The notes under the pieces: model-generated | The model's input: only the letters and a program-made list of their open reading frames with translations | What the model was told of the DNA's origin: nothing | Databases searched by the model: none | In this document: one piece after another, positions 53,886 through 63,714 of the stretch | Position numbering within the stretch: the first letter of the stretch is position 1 | How the letters are laid out: each line of letters begins with the position of its first letter | Translations under genes and position numbers: made by a program | Origin: Actinomycetes bacterium | Lineage (GTDB): Bacteria; Actinomycetota; Actinomycetes; Mycobacteriales; Mycobacteriaceae | DNA length: 64,000 bases | Direction: 5' to 3' | Assembly: GCA_023418505.1 (NCBI GenBank) | Contig: JAEZZR010000005.1 | Location: 1 to 64,000 of the forward strand

Positions 53886-54164
53886 GTGAATCAGAATTTG
53901 TCCACGAACAACGCCGTCTTCGATCCACCGGTGGGTATTACTAACCCTCCGATCGACGAACTGCTTGATAAGGCTTCTTCTAAGTACGCTTTGGCGATCT
54001 TCGCTGCAAAGCGTGCCCGCCAGATCAACAACTTCTACCAGCAGGACACCGAGGGCATGCTGGAATTCGTCGGCCCGTTGGTAACCCCACAGGCTGCAGA
54101 AAAGCCACTGTCGATCGCATTGCGCGAAATCAACGACAACCTGTTGGAATACACTGAAAGCTAA
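53886..54164 (+). CDS. rpoZ: RNA polymerase omega subunit
   Basis: The 92-residue omega subunit helps assemble beta-prime in RNA polymerase. IDELLDKASSKYALAIFAAKRARQ is the conserved core, and KPLSIALREINDNLLEY the C-terminal part. GTG start; coaBC follows. Confidence 0.96.
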   Translation: MNQNLSTNNAVFDPPVGITNPPIDELLDKASSKYALAIFAAKRARQINNFYQQDTEGMLEFVGPLVTPQAAEKPLSIALREINDNLLEYTES

Positions 54165-54195
54165 AGCTTTTTCTACTCAGGGAGACATTCCATTG

Positions 54196-55503
54196 ATGGC
54201 CGCTGGTCACTCCGAGGAGTGTGCAACCTTTTCCGGGCGGGCTGCCGCTAATTCGCAAGCCGCGTCTTCGGAAAATTTTCGCACGCTTAATATCGTCGTC
54301 GGAGTTGCCGGCGGCATTGCTGCATATAAGTCCTGTCACCTAGTCCGTGAGTTCAAAGAACGCGGCCATAACGTCACTGTGGTGCCGACCCGTAGCGCCT
54401 TGAAGTTTGTCGGTGCTGCCACTTTTGAAGCGCTCAGTGGCAACCCTGTTGCTACCGACGTTTTTGAATACGTCGATGAAGTTCGCCACGTTCGTGTGGG
54501 TCAAGAAGCTGACTTAGTGGTGATCGCACCAGCTACCGCGGATGTATTGTCTCGGATTACTCATGGGCGTGCCGACGATATGCTGACCGCAACGGTGCTA
54601 GTGACGCAAGCACCCGTAGTCCTGGCACCGGCGATGCATACCGAGATGTGGCTCAATCCAGCTACGCAGGACAATGTAGCTACGTTGCGCCAGCGAGGCA
54701 TTACTGTACTGCCTCCTGCCCATGGACGTCTGACCGGTAAGGACACCGGCCCTGGGCGGCTACCGGAACCAAACCAAATTGCAGCACTAGCGTTGACCGC
54801 TGCAAGTAACCGCCAATACTTGCGCCAGGATTTGGCGGGCAAGCGCGTGCTGATTACTGCCGGCGGTACCCAAGAAGCTATTGATCCGGTGCGTTTTATC
54901 GGTAACCACTCGTCTGGGCGGCAAGGCTTTGCCATCGCCGAGGTGGCAGCAGCGCGTGGTGCAGAAGTAATGCTCGTGGCCGGTGATACCGATGATCTGA
55001 CCACACCGATTTCTGCTGAAGTAATTCGCGTGCGCTCTGCTGAAGAGATGGCTGACGCTGTCGCCAAGCAACTTCCGAAATGTGAAGTAGCGATTTTTGC
55101 TGCGGCGGTGGCGGATTATCGTCCGAAAGCGATGGCCGCTTCGAAGCTGAAGAAGGGGAGCGCCGATAAAGAACTGGCGACCCTCGAGCTGATTGAGAAT
55201 CCGGATATTCTGCGTACCTCCGTGCAGTCGCGTGAGGCGGGCGAGATTAGTTCGGACACCATCTTGGTGGGATTTGCTGCAGAAACGGGTGATGGTACTA
55301 AGTCGGCGCTAGAGCTGGCCCAGGAGAAGCTTGCGCGCAAAGGTTGCGACTTGTTGCTGGCTAACGATGTTTCTGGCGGTGCCACGTTTGGTGCAGACGA
55401 TAATCAAGGGTGGATTTTGAAGGCTAGTGGTGAAGTGACGTCGCTAGCGAAAGCGTCTAAATTTGAGGTGGCGGCGCGTCTTTTAGATGCGTGCGAATTT
55501 TAG
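54196..55503 (+). CDS. coaBC: Bifunctional phosphopantothenoylcysteine decarboxylase/synthetase
   Basis: CoaBC carries out two steps to 4'-phosphopantetheine. The CoaC flavoprotein half has VGVAGGIAAYKSCHLV (about 34-49), the His in a variable region, and APAMHTEMW. The CoaB half begins about residue 215 with ITAGGTQEAIDPVRFIGNHSSGRQG (split) and ends with LLLANDVSGGATFG. A Ser/Ala-rich 30-residue N-terminal extension precedes the core. ATG 54196 is preferred over an adjacent TTG. Confidence 0.95.
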   Translation: MAAGHSEECATFSGRAAANSQAASSENFRTLNIVVGVAGGIAAYKSCHLVREFKERGHNVTVVPTRSALKFVGAATFEALSGNPVATDVFEYVDEVRHVRVGQEADLVVIAPATADVLSRITHGRADDMLTATVLVTQAPVVLAPAMHTEMWLNPATQDNVATLRQRGITVLPPAHGRLTGKDTGPGRLPEPNQIAALALTAASNRQYLRQDLAGKRVLITAGGTQEAIDPVRFIGNHSSGRQGFAIAEVAAARGAEVMLVAGDTDDLTTPISAEVIRVRSAEEMADAVAKQLPKCEVAIFAAAVADYRPKAMAASKLKKGSADKELATLELIENPDILRTSVQSREAGEISSDTILVGFAAETGDGTKSALELAQEKLARKGCDLLLANDVSGGATFGADDNQGWILKASGEVTSLAKASKFEVAARLLDACEF

Positions 55504-55511
55504 TGCTGGAC

Positions 55512-55533
55512 AGCTTAGTCTAGACTGTAAGCT
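55512..55533 (+). promoter_or_regulatory. 22-bp inverted repeat upstream of metK
   Basis: AGCTTAGTCT at 55512-55521 is complementary to AGACT...AAGCT at 55522-55533, with two extra bases on the right side; the centre AGTCTAGACT is a perfect palindrome. It lies about 50 bases before metK and could be an operator. In C. glutamicum metK is repressed by McbR, whose published core TAGAC-N6-GTCTA is related but not identical in layout. Confidence 0.4.
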
Positions 55534-55581
55534 TTCAAGCACATTTTCCGGTATTAACCATTTTCAGACAGGACAGCTGTA

Positions 55582-56799
55582 GTGACCCAGAATCTGCGTC
55601 TCTTCTCCAGTGAATCGGTGACAGAAGGACATCCAGATAAAATCTGCGACTCTATCTCGGACGCGATTTTGGATGCCATGTTGACCCAAGATCCCGATTC
55701 GCGGGTAGCGGTAGAGACCGTGGTTACTACCGGTTTAGTCCATGTTGTGGGCGAGGTGCGCACCAATGGTTACGTGGATATTACCGGCATCGTACGGCGG
55801 CGGTTAACTGATATTGGGTTCGACTCTTCGGATAAGGGCTTTGACGGCCGTACGTGTGGGGTGTCGATTTCTATTGGGGATCAGTCCGCGGAGATTTCGG
55901 ATGGTGTGACTCAGTCCTTGGAGGCACGCAGTTCCGCAGATGGAGTTGTGGAAGCTGAAGACGTCACTGGTGCGGGTGATCAGGGACTGATGTTCGGGTA
56001 CGCTTCCGACGAAACACCGGAGTACATGCCGTTGCCGATTGCGTTCGCGCATCGACTGGCACGTCGGTTGACGCAGGTGCGCAAAGAGGGCATCGTGCCT
56101 CATTTGCGTCCCGACGGAAAAACCCAGGTTACGTTGGGTTACGACGAAGACAATCGTCCAGTACGGCTAGATACCGTGGTTATTTCCACCCAACATGACC
56201 CAGGGGTAACCCACGAATGGTTGTCTGAACAACTGCGTGAACACGTCATCGACGCTGTGATTGCCGAAGACAATTTGCAGGATCTGGTTGATGAGGACTT
56301 GCGTGTGTTGATTAACCCTTCGGGATCCTTCGTGCTTGGCGGCCCGATGGGTGATGCCGGATTGACCGGGCGCAAGATTATCGTCGATACCTACGGCGGT
56401 ATGGCGCGCCACGGTGGTGGCGCATTTTCCGGTAAGGATCCTTCGAAGGTGGATCGCTCTGCTGCCTACGCGATGCGGTGGGTGGCGAAGAATATCGTGG
56501 CTGCAGGTCTGGCACGCCGTGCTGAAATCCAGGTGGCCTACGCGATTGGCCGGGCAACTCCAGTTGGCCTGTACGTAGAGACCTTTGGCACCGAGACTGT
56601 CCCAGTAGCAGCAATCCAAGATGCTGTGACGAAGGTATTCGACCTGCGCCCAGCTGCGATTGTTCGCGACTTGGATTTGAAGCGCCCAATTTACGCACAG
56701 ACTGCTTCCTACGGCCACTTCGGCCGCACCGATGTTGATCTGCCATGGGAGCGTCTCGACCGGGTAGAACAACTGCGCGCTGCAGTTGGGACTAACTAG
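55582..56799 (+). CDS. metK: S-adenosylmethionine synthase
   Basis: MetK makes SAM from methionine and ATP. The 405 residues contain SVTEGHPDKICDSISDAILD (about 11-30), GAGDQGLMFGYA (about 131-142) and GGGAFSGKDPSKVDRSAAY (about 276-294). GTG 55582 lies after ACAGGACAGC. An inverted repeat upstream may regulate it. Confidence 0.97.
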   Translation: MTQNLRLFSSESVTEGHPDKICDSISDAILDAMLTQDPDSRVAVETVVTTGLVHVVGEVRTNGYVDITGIVRRRLTDIGFDSSDKGFDGRTCGVSISIGDQSAEISDGVTQSLEARSSADGVVEAEDVTGAGDQGLMFGYASDETPEYMPLPIAFAHRLARRLTQVRKEGIVPHLRPDGKTQVTLGYDEDNRPVRLDTVVISTQHDPGVTHEWLSEQLREHVIDAVIAEDNLQDLVDEDLRVLINPSGSFVLGGPMGDAGLTGRKIIVDTYGGMARHGGGAFSGKDPSKVDRSAAYAMRWVAKNIVAAGLARRAEIQVAYAIGRATPVGLYVETFGTETVPVAAIQDAVTKVFDLRPAAIVRDLDLKRPIYAQTASYGHFGRTDVDLPWERLDRVEQLRAAVGTN

Positions 56800-56823
56800 T
56801 GTTTCGCTGAACACCCCGTTTCG

Positions 56824-58911
56824 ATGACCACGCCCTCAGAGCAGACTAACCCCGATCCCCAGACGCAGCTGCCGGTAGCGCGTGTGTTACCGCTGGTGCA
56901 GGTGCCCCATTTGGATCGAGGGTTCGATTATCTGGTTCCAGAGGAGATGCGCGTCGAAGCCCAGCCAGGCACCCGCGTGCGGGTTCGCTTTAACGGCAAG
57001 TTAGTCACTGCCATCGTGTTGCAGCGCTTGGCTCATTCTGATTTTGACGGCGAATTAATGCCGCTGAATGCAGTTTTTTCGCCAGAGGTAGTGATTCCGC
57101 CGCAAACTCAGGCGCTAATTGATCGTGTTGCCGTGCATTACGCCGGCTATCGGCCAGATATTATCCGTTCGGCCATCCCTACACGGCATGCGCGGGTGGA
57201 AAAGCAGCGCGCCGCCAACCGCAGCAAAAACAGTACAAATCCAGATCAGGCTGCCGCGCCTACGTGGGAAGAGCTGGGCAAACTTAACGTGGCTGATCTG
57301 GATCTTTCCCCATGGCAGCGCTACCGCTTCGCGGAGTCTTATATCAACGCCGTGCTTGCAGGCCGTACTGCCCGAGCTGTGTGGCAGCCAGTACCAGGTG
57401 AAAACCACTATGACCTTTTGGCGCGTTTGGCCATAAAGATTGCCTACAGTGGCGGTGGCGTCTTGCTTGTCGCTCCCGATACACGTCGGGTAGCTCGCCT
57501 GGAAGCGGCTTTCACGCAGTTGATCTCGCCACGGCAATTGACGGTACTCACCGGCGATTTAAGCCCCGAACCTCGTTATCGCCGCTACCTGGATATTCTG
57601 CACGGCCAAGGCAGGATCGTCGTTGGCACCCGGTCGTGCGTATTTGCGCCAGTGCAGAACTTGCGGTTGGTGATTGTGCTTGACGACGATGACGATAACT
57701 TAGTCGATCGCCGTCACCCGTATTGGCACAGCCGTGAGGTGCTGGTGATGCGTAGCGAACTAGAAAACTGTGCTTTTTTGAGTGTCAACCAAACCCGCAG
57801 CGTAGCTATGGAGCATCTGCTTCAGCAGAGTTGGGCGCATGAATTGGTGGCGGTTCCAGACACACTAGAAAGCGCTTTGCCTCAGCTGATTCCGTCGCGA
57901 GATTCCATCGAGGATCCAGAAAACCAGTCCCGTACTCGACTTCCAGCGGTAGCTTTCAAACTAATTAAAGCTGCCTTGCGCGATGACCAGCCCGTGTTAG
58001 TACAAGTACCCCGGCGCGGTTATATCCGCACGTTGACGTGTGCTCGATGTCGGCATCCGGCACGCTGCCGCTCCTGTAACGGACCGCTCGGGATTCCCGA
58101 AGCTCCGGAAGGTGAAGCTGCTGCGCCAAGCTGCCGTTGGTGTGGGCGAGTGGATGCCGCGTATCGGTGCACGAACTGTGGCTCGAAGCTGATTCGGCCG
58201 GTTTCCGTCGGCAGCAGTCGTACCCGAGAGGAATTGGGCCGAGCATTCCGCCCCTATCCCGTTGCTATGAGTACCGGCGAAAACCTGATCACCGACGTGC
58301 CGCCTGGTGGACGAATTGTGGTGACAACTCCTGGTGCCGAACCAGATCCAGGGCCGCCTGGTTACGCGGTCACACTTATTCTGGATACCTGGGTGAGTTT
58401 AGGGTTCCAAGATCTGCGAGCCAGCGAGGAAGCCTTAGCCAATTGGGTACGCGCCGCTTGTCTTACCCGCAGTGCCGCAGCTGGTGGCGCGGTAATTATC
58501 GATGGCGACGCAGCTGTTGATCCGATTGGCGATTTTGTGTCGTGGAATCTTGCCGGCGCTGCCCGTCGTGAGCTAGCAGATCGTGGCGCTGCAGGTCTGC
58601 CACCTACCGTGAGTGTGGCAGCTATCGACGGATCAAGAAAAGCGATCGAACTGTATCGCAAGGAGCTAGCGCAGTCCGATGTAGCCTTGCCGGACAACAG
58701 CGAATTTTTAGGCCCGGTCGCATTACCGAGCACTGTGCCAAATTTACCTGGTGCGGATCCGGACGAACCTTTTTTGCGTCTGTTGGTGCGCAGCCCAAAT
58801 GCTGCCCGCGAGCAATTCGGGCTGGCCTTGCAGTCAGCAATTCGCATGCGTGCTTTAGCTCGCGACGACGACATCGTGCGGGTAATCGTTGATCCCGTGC
58901 GATTCGGATAA
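56824..58911 (+). CDS. priA: PriA-like primosomal protein, helicase motifs degenerate
   Basis: The 695-residue protein aligns in outline with PriA: a 3' DNA-binding domain (RVLPLVQVPHLDRGFDYLVP near 20-39), a helicase-like core and eight cysteines of the zinc-binding site (CARCRHPARCRSC and CRWCG...CTNCG, about 400-455). The Walker A loop is replaced by PGENHYDLLAR and the DEEH box by LDDDDDN, so it cannot be a normal ATP-driven helicase. This loss is known for actinobacterial PriA. It follows metK and precedes def and fmt. Confidence 0.9.
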   Translation: MTTPSEQTNPDPQTQLPVARVLPLVQVPHLDRGFDYLVPEEMRVEAQPGTRVRVRFNGKLVTAIVLQRLAHSDFDGELMPLNAVFSPEVVIPPQTQALIDRVAVHYAGYRPDIIRSAIPTRHARVEKQRAANRSKNSTNPDQAAAPTWEELGKLNVADLDLSPWQRYRFAESYINAVLAGRTARAVWQPVPGENHYDLLARLAIKIAYSGGGVLLVAPDTRRVARLEAAFTQLISPRQLTVLTGDLSPEPRYRRYLDILHGQGRIVVGTRSCVFAPVQNLRLVIVLDDDDDNLVDRRHPYWHSREVLVMRSELENCAFLSVNQTRSVAMEHLLQQSWAHELVAVPDTLESALPQLIPSRDSIEDPENQSRTRLPAVAFKLIKAALRDDQPVLVQVPRRGYIRTLTCARCRHPARCRSCNGPLGIPEAPEGEAAAPSCRWCGRVDAAYRCTNCGSKLIRPVSVGSSRTREELGRAFRPYPVAMSTGENLITDVPPGGRIVVTTPGAEPDPGPPGYAVTLILDTWVSLGFQDLRASEEALANWVRAACLTRSAAAGGAVIIDGDAAVDPIGDFVSWNLAGAARRELADRGAAGLPPTVSVAAIDGSRKAIELYRKELAQSDVALPDNSEFLGPVALPSTVPNLPGADPDEPFLRLLVRSPNAAREQFGLALQSAIRMRALARDDDIVRVIVDPVRFG

Positions 58912-58958
58912 GCTGCTTAGGTTAAAGCGAAGTAGAACTATTAAAGGAGTTGCACACC

Positions 58959-59453
58959 ATGACGGTTCGGCCAGTGAGGTTATTCGGTGATCCGGTGCTG
59001 GTTTCAGAGGCCCAAGAAGTCACTGAGTTTGATGCTGGCCTGCAGCAATTAGTGGCTGACATGTTTGAGACGATGGCAGCAGAAGAAGGCGTTGGCTTGG
59101 CGGCGAACCAAGTAGGTGTCTTAAAGCGCGTGTTTGTCTATAACGATGGCGAAAAACAGGGTGTAGTGATTAACCCGAAATGGAAAGCCATTGGGGAAGA
59201 CACCGTGGAAGAGCAAGAAGGCTGCCTTTCCATACCCGGGGTTTTTGCTGATGTACAGCGTCATGCGAAGGTTGCGGTGACGGGGTTTGATGAGCACGGC
59301 AACGAGATCGAATTCGAAGCTGATGGGCTGCTATCCCGCTGTGTGCAGCACGAAACTGACCATCTTGATGGGGTGTTGTTCCTGCGGCGGTTAACTGGCG
59401 ATCGTCGCAAAGAAGCCATGGCAACACTGCGCAAGCAGGAGTGGTTCGCATGA
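58959..59453 (+). CDS. def: Peptide deformylase
   Basis: DEF removes the formyl group from nascent proteins. All three motifs are intact in the 164 residues: GVGLAANQVG (about 45-54), EGCLSIPG (about 86-93) and QHETDHLDG (about 128-136), whose Cys and two His bind the metal. ATG 58959 follows AAAGGAG. Its stop overlaps the fmt ATG. Confidence 0.96.
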   Translation: MTVRPVRLFGDPVLVSEAQEVTEFDAGLQQLVADMFETMAAEEGVGLAANQVGVLKRVFVYNDGEKQGVVINPKWKAIGEDTVEEQEGCLSIPGVFADVQRHAKVAVTGFDEHGNEIEFEADGLLSRCVQHETDHLDGVLFLRRLTGDRRKEAMATLRKQEWFA

Positions 59454-60406
59454 GAGTTATTTTTGCTGGAACCCCTGAAGTAGCAGCTTTTACGCTAGAA
59501 AAACTTCTGGAAAGCGATCATGAAGTAGTAGCAGTGTTGACCCGCCCTGATGCGAGAGTGGGACGGCGCCGTACATTGCAGCCGTCTCCGGTTAAGCGCG
59601 TGGCTTTAGAAGCTGGCATTGAAGTCTTAGAGGCTTCCTCACTGCGTGGGGCCGATGAAGCTAGCGCGGCTGTAGTCCAACGCTTGCATGAACTGGCACC
59701 AGATTGCATTCCGGTGGTGGCCTACGGTGCATTAGTGCCAGCCGAACTCTTAGAGCTGCCGAAACACGGCTGGATTAACCTCCACTTTTCTTTGCTCCCA
59801 GCGTGGCGCGGTGCAGCACCGGTGCAGGCAGCCATCGCTGCTGGCGATTCGGAAACCGGCGTCTCTGTATTCCAGATTGAAGAAGGCCTGGATACCGGGC
59901 CAGTTTTGGCTAGCCATGCAGTTCCGATTCAAAGCTCTACGACCTCTGGTGAGCTTTTGACCCAGCTGGCAACTGTAGGTTCTGATGTCCTGCGCGACTG
60001 CCTAGATAATTTGGCAGCTGGCACCGCGGAATTCACTCCGCAGGAAGACAGCCAATCTAGCTACGCTCCTAAGATTTCGGCAGAAAACACCCAGATTGAC
60101 TGGACGGCTTCGGCCAATCGCATTGACTGTGCCATTCGTGCCTATAATCCAGCACCTGGAGCATGGACCACCTTAGATGGCCAGCGCTTCAAGATTTATC
60201 TGGGTATGCCAGCTACTGAAACCGCCGACTCAGAACAAGCGAAGCAGCTTGCGCCCGGCGAAATCGCGACAACCAAGACAGCGCTCTACGTTGGTACTGG
60301 CGAGGGGATCCTTGAACTCACCGAGATCCAACCATTCGGCAAGAAACGCATGGCAGCAGCCGATTACATCCGAGGAGCTGCTATCGACGGAAAGGTATTC
60401 GGATAA
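59450..60406 (+). CDS. fmt: Methionyl-tRNA formyltransferase
   Basis: FMT formylates Met-tRNA for initiation. The protein of about 318 residues starts MRVIFAGTPEVAAF, contains HFSLLPAWRGAAPVQAAI (about 104-121) with the catalytic His, and has the C-terminal domain starting near 205. ATG 59450 overlaps the def TGA; the pair act on the same pathway. Confidence 0.96.
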   Translation: MRVIFAGTPEVAAFTLEKLLESDHEVVAVLTRPDARVGRRRTLQPSPVKRVALEAGIEVLEASSLRGADEASAAVVQRLHELAPDCIPVVAYGALVPAELLELPKHGWINLHFSLLPAWRGAAPVQAAIAAGDSETGVSVFQIEEGLDTGPVLASHAVPIQSSTTSGELLTQLATVGSDVLRDCLDNLAAGTAEFTPQEDSQSSYAPKISAENTQIDWTASANRIDCAIRAYNPAPGAWTTLDGQRFKIYLGMPATETADSEQAKQLAPGEIATTKTALYVGTGEGILELTEIQPFGKKRMAAADYIRGAAIDGKVFG

Positions 60407-61861
60407 GTGAATAACCCAGCGCCTAAACGAGGACAGAAACCGTCGTCAAGCTTAGACGCCAGCCGGAAAGCTGCACTGGAAACGTTAGTGGCTGTCGCTG
60501 TCGATGATGCCTACGCGAACCTGCTGTTGCCGAAGAAGTTGAAGAACTATCAGCTCTCGGGACGAGATGCGGCGTTTGCCACGGAACTCACCTATGGCAC
60601 TGCGCGGGCGAGTGGGGTTTTGGATCTGATTATTCAGCAGTGCTCGACGCGCAATTTATCGTCTATGGATCCTGAAGTGCTCGCAGTGTTGCGTATGGGG
60701 GCATACCAACATTTGCATATGCGCGTAGATACGCATGCTGCGGTAGATACCACGGTGAATGCAGTCGCGTGGGTGAACCGAAGCCAAAAGCTTCGCACCG
60801 CGAAGAACCAGAAGCAGACTACTGCGATTAAGGGTTTCGTTAATGCGGTGATGCGTAAGTTGACCAAGAAGTCGCGTACCCAATGGTTAGACGAGATCGC
60901 TCCTGATCGCACCCAGGATCCAGTGGGTTATTTGGCAATGCTGAATAACCATCCGCGGTGGATTGCCGAGGCTTTCGCCCTGTCTCTGGGCACCAAGGCA
61001 CGTGAATTGTCGGACGCACTTGCAGCTGACGACGCGCGCCCGATCGTGCACCTGGCCGCTAAACCAGGCGAGATTACCGCCGAAGAACTAGCGCTGATTG
61101 TTGGTGGGGAACAAGGAAACTATTCGCCATCTGCTGTCTACTTGCCGAGCGGTGATCCAGGGGAGTTAGCCCCAGTGCAACAGGGACTGGCGGTTGTCCA
61201 AGATGAGGGTTCCCAGTTGATTGCGCGGGCGGTAAGTGCTGCGACGTTGGATGGCGAAGATCAAGGGAAATGGATTGACTTATGCGCAGGACCTGGTGGT
61301 AAGACCGCGTATCTAGGTGCCCAGGCAAATATCGCCGGCGCGACGGTGGACGCCGTAGAGATCGCTTCCCACCGCGCGGAACTAGTGCGCAATGCAACCC
61401 GCGGCCTACCAGTTTCGGTGTTTGAAGCTGACGGCACTAAGGGCGCTGCTGGGTTGCGCGCTGCAGGCGTAGACGTCCCCGAAGGTGGTTACGACCGCAT
61501 TTTGGTAGACGCTCCGTGCTCAGGTTTGGGTGCTTTACGACGGCGCCCAGAGGCACGCTGGCGGAAATCACTGGGCGACTTAACTGAGCTAGTGACTTTG
61601 CAGACTCAGTTGCTAGATGCAGCACTCGAGATGGTGCGAGTTGGTGGTGTGGTGGTGTATTCGACCTGCTCGCCACATCTGCGGGAAACGCGGACCGTGA
61701 TTGATAAAGCCTTGCGCCGGCACAAGAACTTCGTGGAAGTCGATATGAATCTGCTTGTGCACCCGATGCAGGATGCTGATCAGGGCTTGGCAGTGCAGAT
61801 GTGGCCACACCGCCATGGCACTGACGCGATGTTCTTAGCCGGGTTGCGTAGAACCGCCTAA
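60407..61861 (+). CDS. rsmB: 16S rRNA m5C methyltransferase RsmB
   Basis: RsmB (Fmu/Sun) methylates C967 of 16S rRNA. The 484 residues have an N-terminal NusB-like domain (about 15-160) and a SAM-dependent domain with DLCAGPGGKTAYLG (about 285-298), the cysteine pair in DAPCSGLGALRRRPE (about 366-380) and YSTCSPHLRET near 417. GTG 60407 abuts fmt. rpe follows. Confidence 0.95.
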   Translation: MNNPAPKRGQKPSSSLDASRKAALETLVAVAVDDAYANLLLPKKLKNYQLSGRDAAFATELTYGTARASGVLDLIIQQCSTRNLSSMDPEVLAVLRMGAYQHLHMRVDTHAAVDTTVNAVAWVNRSQKLRTAKNQKQTTAIKGFVNAVMRKLTKKSRTQWLDEIAPDRTQDPVGYLAMLNNHPRWIAEAFALSLGTKARELSDALAADDARPIVHLAAKPGEITAEELALIVGGEQGNYSPSAVYLPSGDPGELAPVQQGLAVVQDEGSQLIARAVSAATLDGEDQGKWIDLCAGPGGKTAYLGAQANIAGATVDAVEIASHRAELVRNATRGLPVSVFEADGTKGAAGLRAAGVDVPEGGYDRILVDAPCSGLGALRRRPEARWRKSLGDLTELVTLQTQLLDAALEMVRVGGVVVYSTCSPHLRETRTVIDKALRRHKNFVEVDMNLLVHPMQDADQGLAVQMWPHRHGTDAMFLAGLRRTA

Positions 61862-61904
61862 GCCACGTGACGCGCGACACCTGTGAGGCCTAAACTTAAA
61901 GGTT

Positions 61905-62576
61905 ATGACGATCATCGCACCTTCCATTTTGGCCGCAGATTTCGCTCGCTTAGCTGATGAAGTAGAAGCAGTCAGCCATGCGGACTGGATCCACATCGAC
62001 GTAATGGATGGCCACTTCGTGCCTAACCTATCCTTTGGCGCTCCAGTATTAGCTGCGGTAGCGAAGCAAACATCGAAGCCTATGGATGTGCATCTGATGA
62101 TCGAGCACCCCGAAAAATGGGTTGATGATTATATTTCTGCCGGAGCCACAGGCATTACCTTCCACGTAGAGGCCTCGGAAGATCCCGTAGCGTTGGCGCG
62201 TAAATTACGAGAGGCTGGCATGCGCGCTGGTATCTCGATCAAACCTGGTACCGATATCGAGCCGTGGCTGGATCAGCTCGAGGAATTCGACTTGGTACTG
62301 GTCATGAGTGTGGAGCCCGGCTTCGGTGGCCAAAAATTCATGCCGGAGCAATTAGAAAAGGTACGCAAGCTTCGGGAACGTATTGATGCCACAGGAGTGC
62401 AAACCCTAATTGAAATCGATGGCGGAATTGACCCAGCGACGATTGGCGCTGCAGCCGAGGCAGGCTGCGACGCTTATGTTGCAGGCTCGGCCGTTTATAG
62501 CCCGAAACAAGAGGGCTTAACGCCGAACGACGCCATCGATCTACTGCGCGAGAAGGCACATGCCGCAATTTCGTGA
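61905..62576 (+). CDS. rpe: Ribulose-phosphate 3-epimerase
   Basis: RPE interconverts ribulose 5-phosphate and xylulose 5-phosphate. The 223-residue TIM barrel shows APSILAADFARL (about 4-15), HIDVMDGHFVPNLSFG (about 33-48), VMSVEPGFGGQKF (about 136-148) and EIDGGIDP. It precedes the riboflavin genes, which use ribulose 5-phosphate. Confidence 0.97.
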   Translation: MTIIAPSILAADFARLADEVEAVSHADWIHIDVMDGHFVPNLSFGAPVLAAVAKQTSKPMDVHLMIEHPEKWVDDYISAGATGITFHVEASEDPVALARKLREAGMRAGISIKPGTDIEPWLDQLEEFDLVLVMSVEPGFGGQKFMPEQLEKVRKLRERIDATGVQTLIEIDGGIDPATIGAAAEAGCDAYVAGSAVYSPKQEGLTPNDAIDLLREKAHAAIS

Positions 62577-62610
62577 TCTCTGTGGCACGCACGTGCCTGG
62601 TGAGAGCCTC

Positions 62611-63666
62611 ATGCAGCGTGCGACGCTAGCCATGAAACTTGCCGAAGAAGTTGCGCAACGCGTTCGCGGTACTACTTCGCCAAATCCACCAGTGGGTGCC
62701 GTGGTGGTTTCCGCCGAAGGGAAAATCGTTGGAGCTGCTGCAACCGAGCCCGTAGGTGGGCTCCACGCTGAACCCCAAGCTTTAGCCATGGCGGACTCGC
62801 AGGCTAAGGGCGGATTACTTGTCGTGACCTTGGAGCCCTGCCATCATCAAGGCCGGACACCGCCATGTACCGGGGCAGTGGCAAGCAGTGGCGTAGCAGC
62901 AGTGGCTTTCGCTGTATCCGATCCGAATCCAGTGGCCGCCGGTGGGGCTACGTGGTTAGAGCAACAACACCTCACGGTGCTGCCGGGAGTAGGCACCGAC
63001 ATGGTTTCCGAAGGATCCCTGGCAGCCTGGCTACATTGGCAGCGCACCGGCAAGCCTCGGATCACTGTGAAGACGGCGACAACCCTCAATGGGTTTATTG
63101 CTGCTACCGATGGCTCTTCGCAGTGGATCACCGGCGCACGTGCACGACAATTTGTGCATGAGGATCGGCAATTACGTGATGCCATCGTCGTAGGCACGGG
63201 AACAGTACTGAAAGACAACCCGCGTTTAACCGCACGAAAACCCAAAGGTGCGCTGTTCGAACGACAACCAACGCGCGTAGTGATTGGTACCCGTGAAATC
63301 CCATCCGAGTACGCGATTACACAGCCAATAGCGCGTGCAGCCGAAGGCTCTAGTAGCGAGCGAGAAAACTTCCTGCAGCTGGCTACTCATGACGTCGAGC
63401 AGTGGATTACCGAGCTAGGCAACCGTGGCTTTGTCGATGTGCTGGTCGAAGGCGGAGCAACACTAATCGCCTCGCTATTCGAAGCTGATGCTATCGACAT
63501 GATCGACGCCTATATCGCGCCCGCGATGCTGTCTAATGGAATCAAGGCGATCGAACCCGCGCCAAATTCATCGCTCGCAACTACGTCGATGGCAGAGATC
63601 CGCCGATTCCAGACGCGCGATGTGATTACGCTTAGCGACGATATTCTGCTGCGGCTAGTCAAGTAA
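62611..63666 (+). CDS. ribD: Bifunctional riboflavin deaminase/reductase
   Basis: RibD carries out two steps of riboflavin synthesis. The deaminase half has HAEPQALAMA and EPCHHQGRTPPCTGAV (zinc ligands, His and two Cys near residues 53-90), and the reductase half TLNGFIAATDGSSQWITG and NRGFVDVLVEGGATL. ATG 62611 after GGTGAG matches the family N-terminus; in-frame GTG 62593 and ATG 62560 (the latter overlapping rpe) are alternatives. Confidence 0.95.
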   Translation: MQRATLAMKLAEEVAQRVRGTTSPNPPVGAVVVSAEGKIVGAAATEPVGGLHAEPQALAMADSQAKGGLLVVTLEPCHHQGRTPPCTGAVASSGVAAVAFAVSDPNPVAAGGATWLEQQHLTVLPGVGTDMVSEGSLAAWLHWQRTGKPRITVKTATTLNGFIAATDGSSQWITGARARQFVHEDRQLRDAIVVGTGTVLKDNPRLTARKPKGALFERQPTRVVIGTREIPSEYAITQPIARAAEGSSSERENFLQLATHDVEQWITELGNRGFVDVLVEGGATLIASLFEADAIDMIDAYIAPAMLSNGIKAIEPAPNSSLATTSMAEIRRFQTRDVITLSDDILLRLVK

Positions 63667-63714
63667 AAATTAGCCCGCATAATTAAAAACTCTAATAGAA
63701 AGAATTAAGTAGCA

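Noticed and set aside
63667..63714. FMN riboswitch before ribE
   Set aside because: The gap is only 48 bases and AT-rich, without the conserved RFN blocks.
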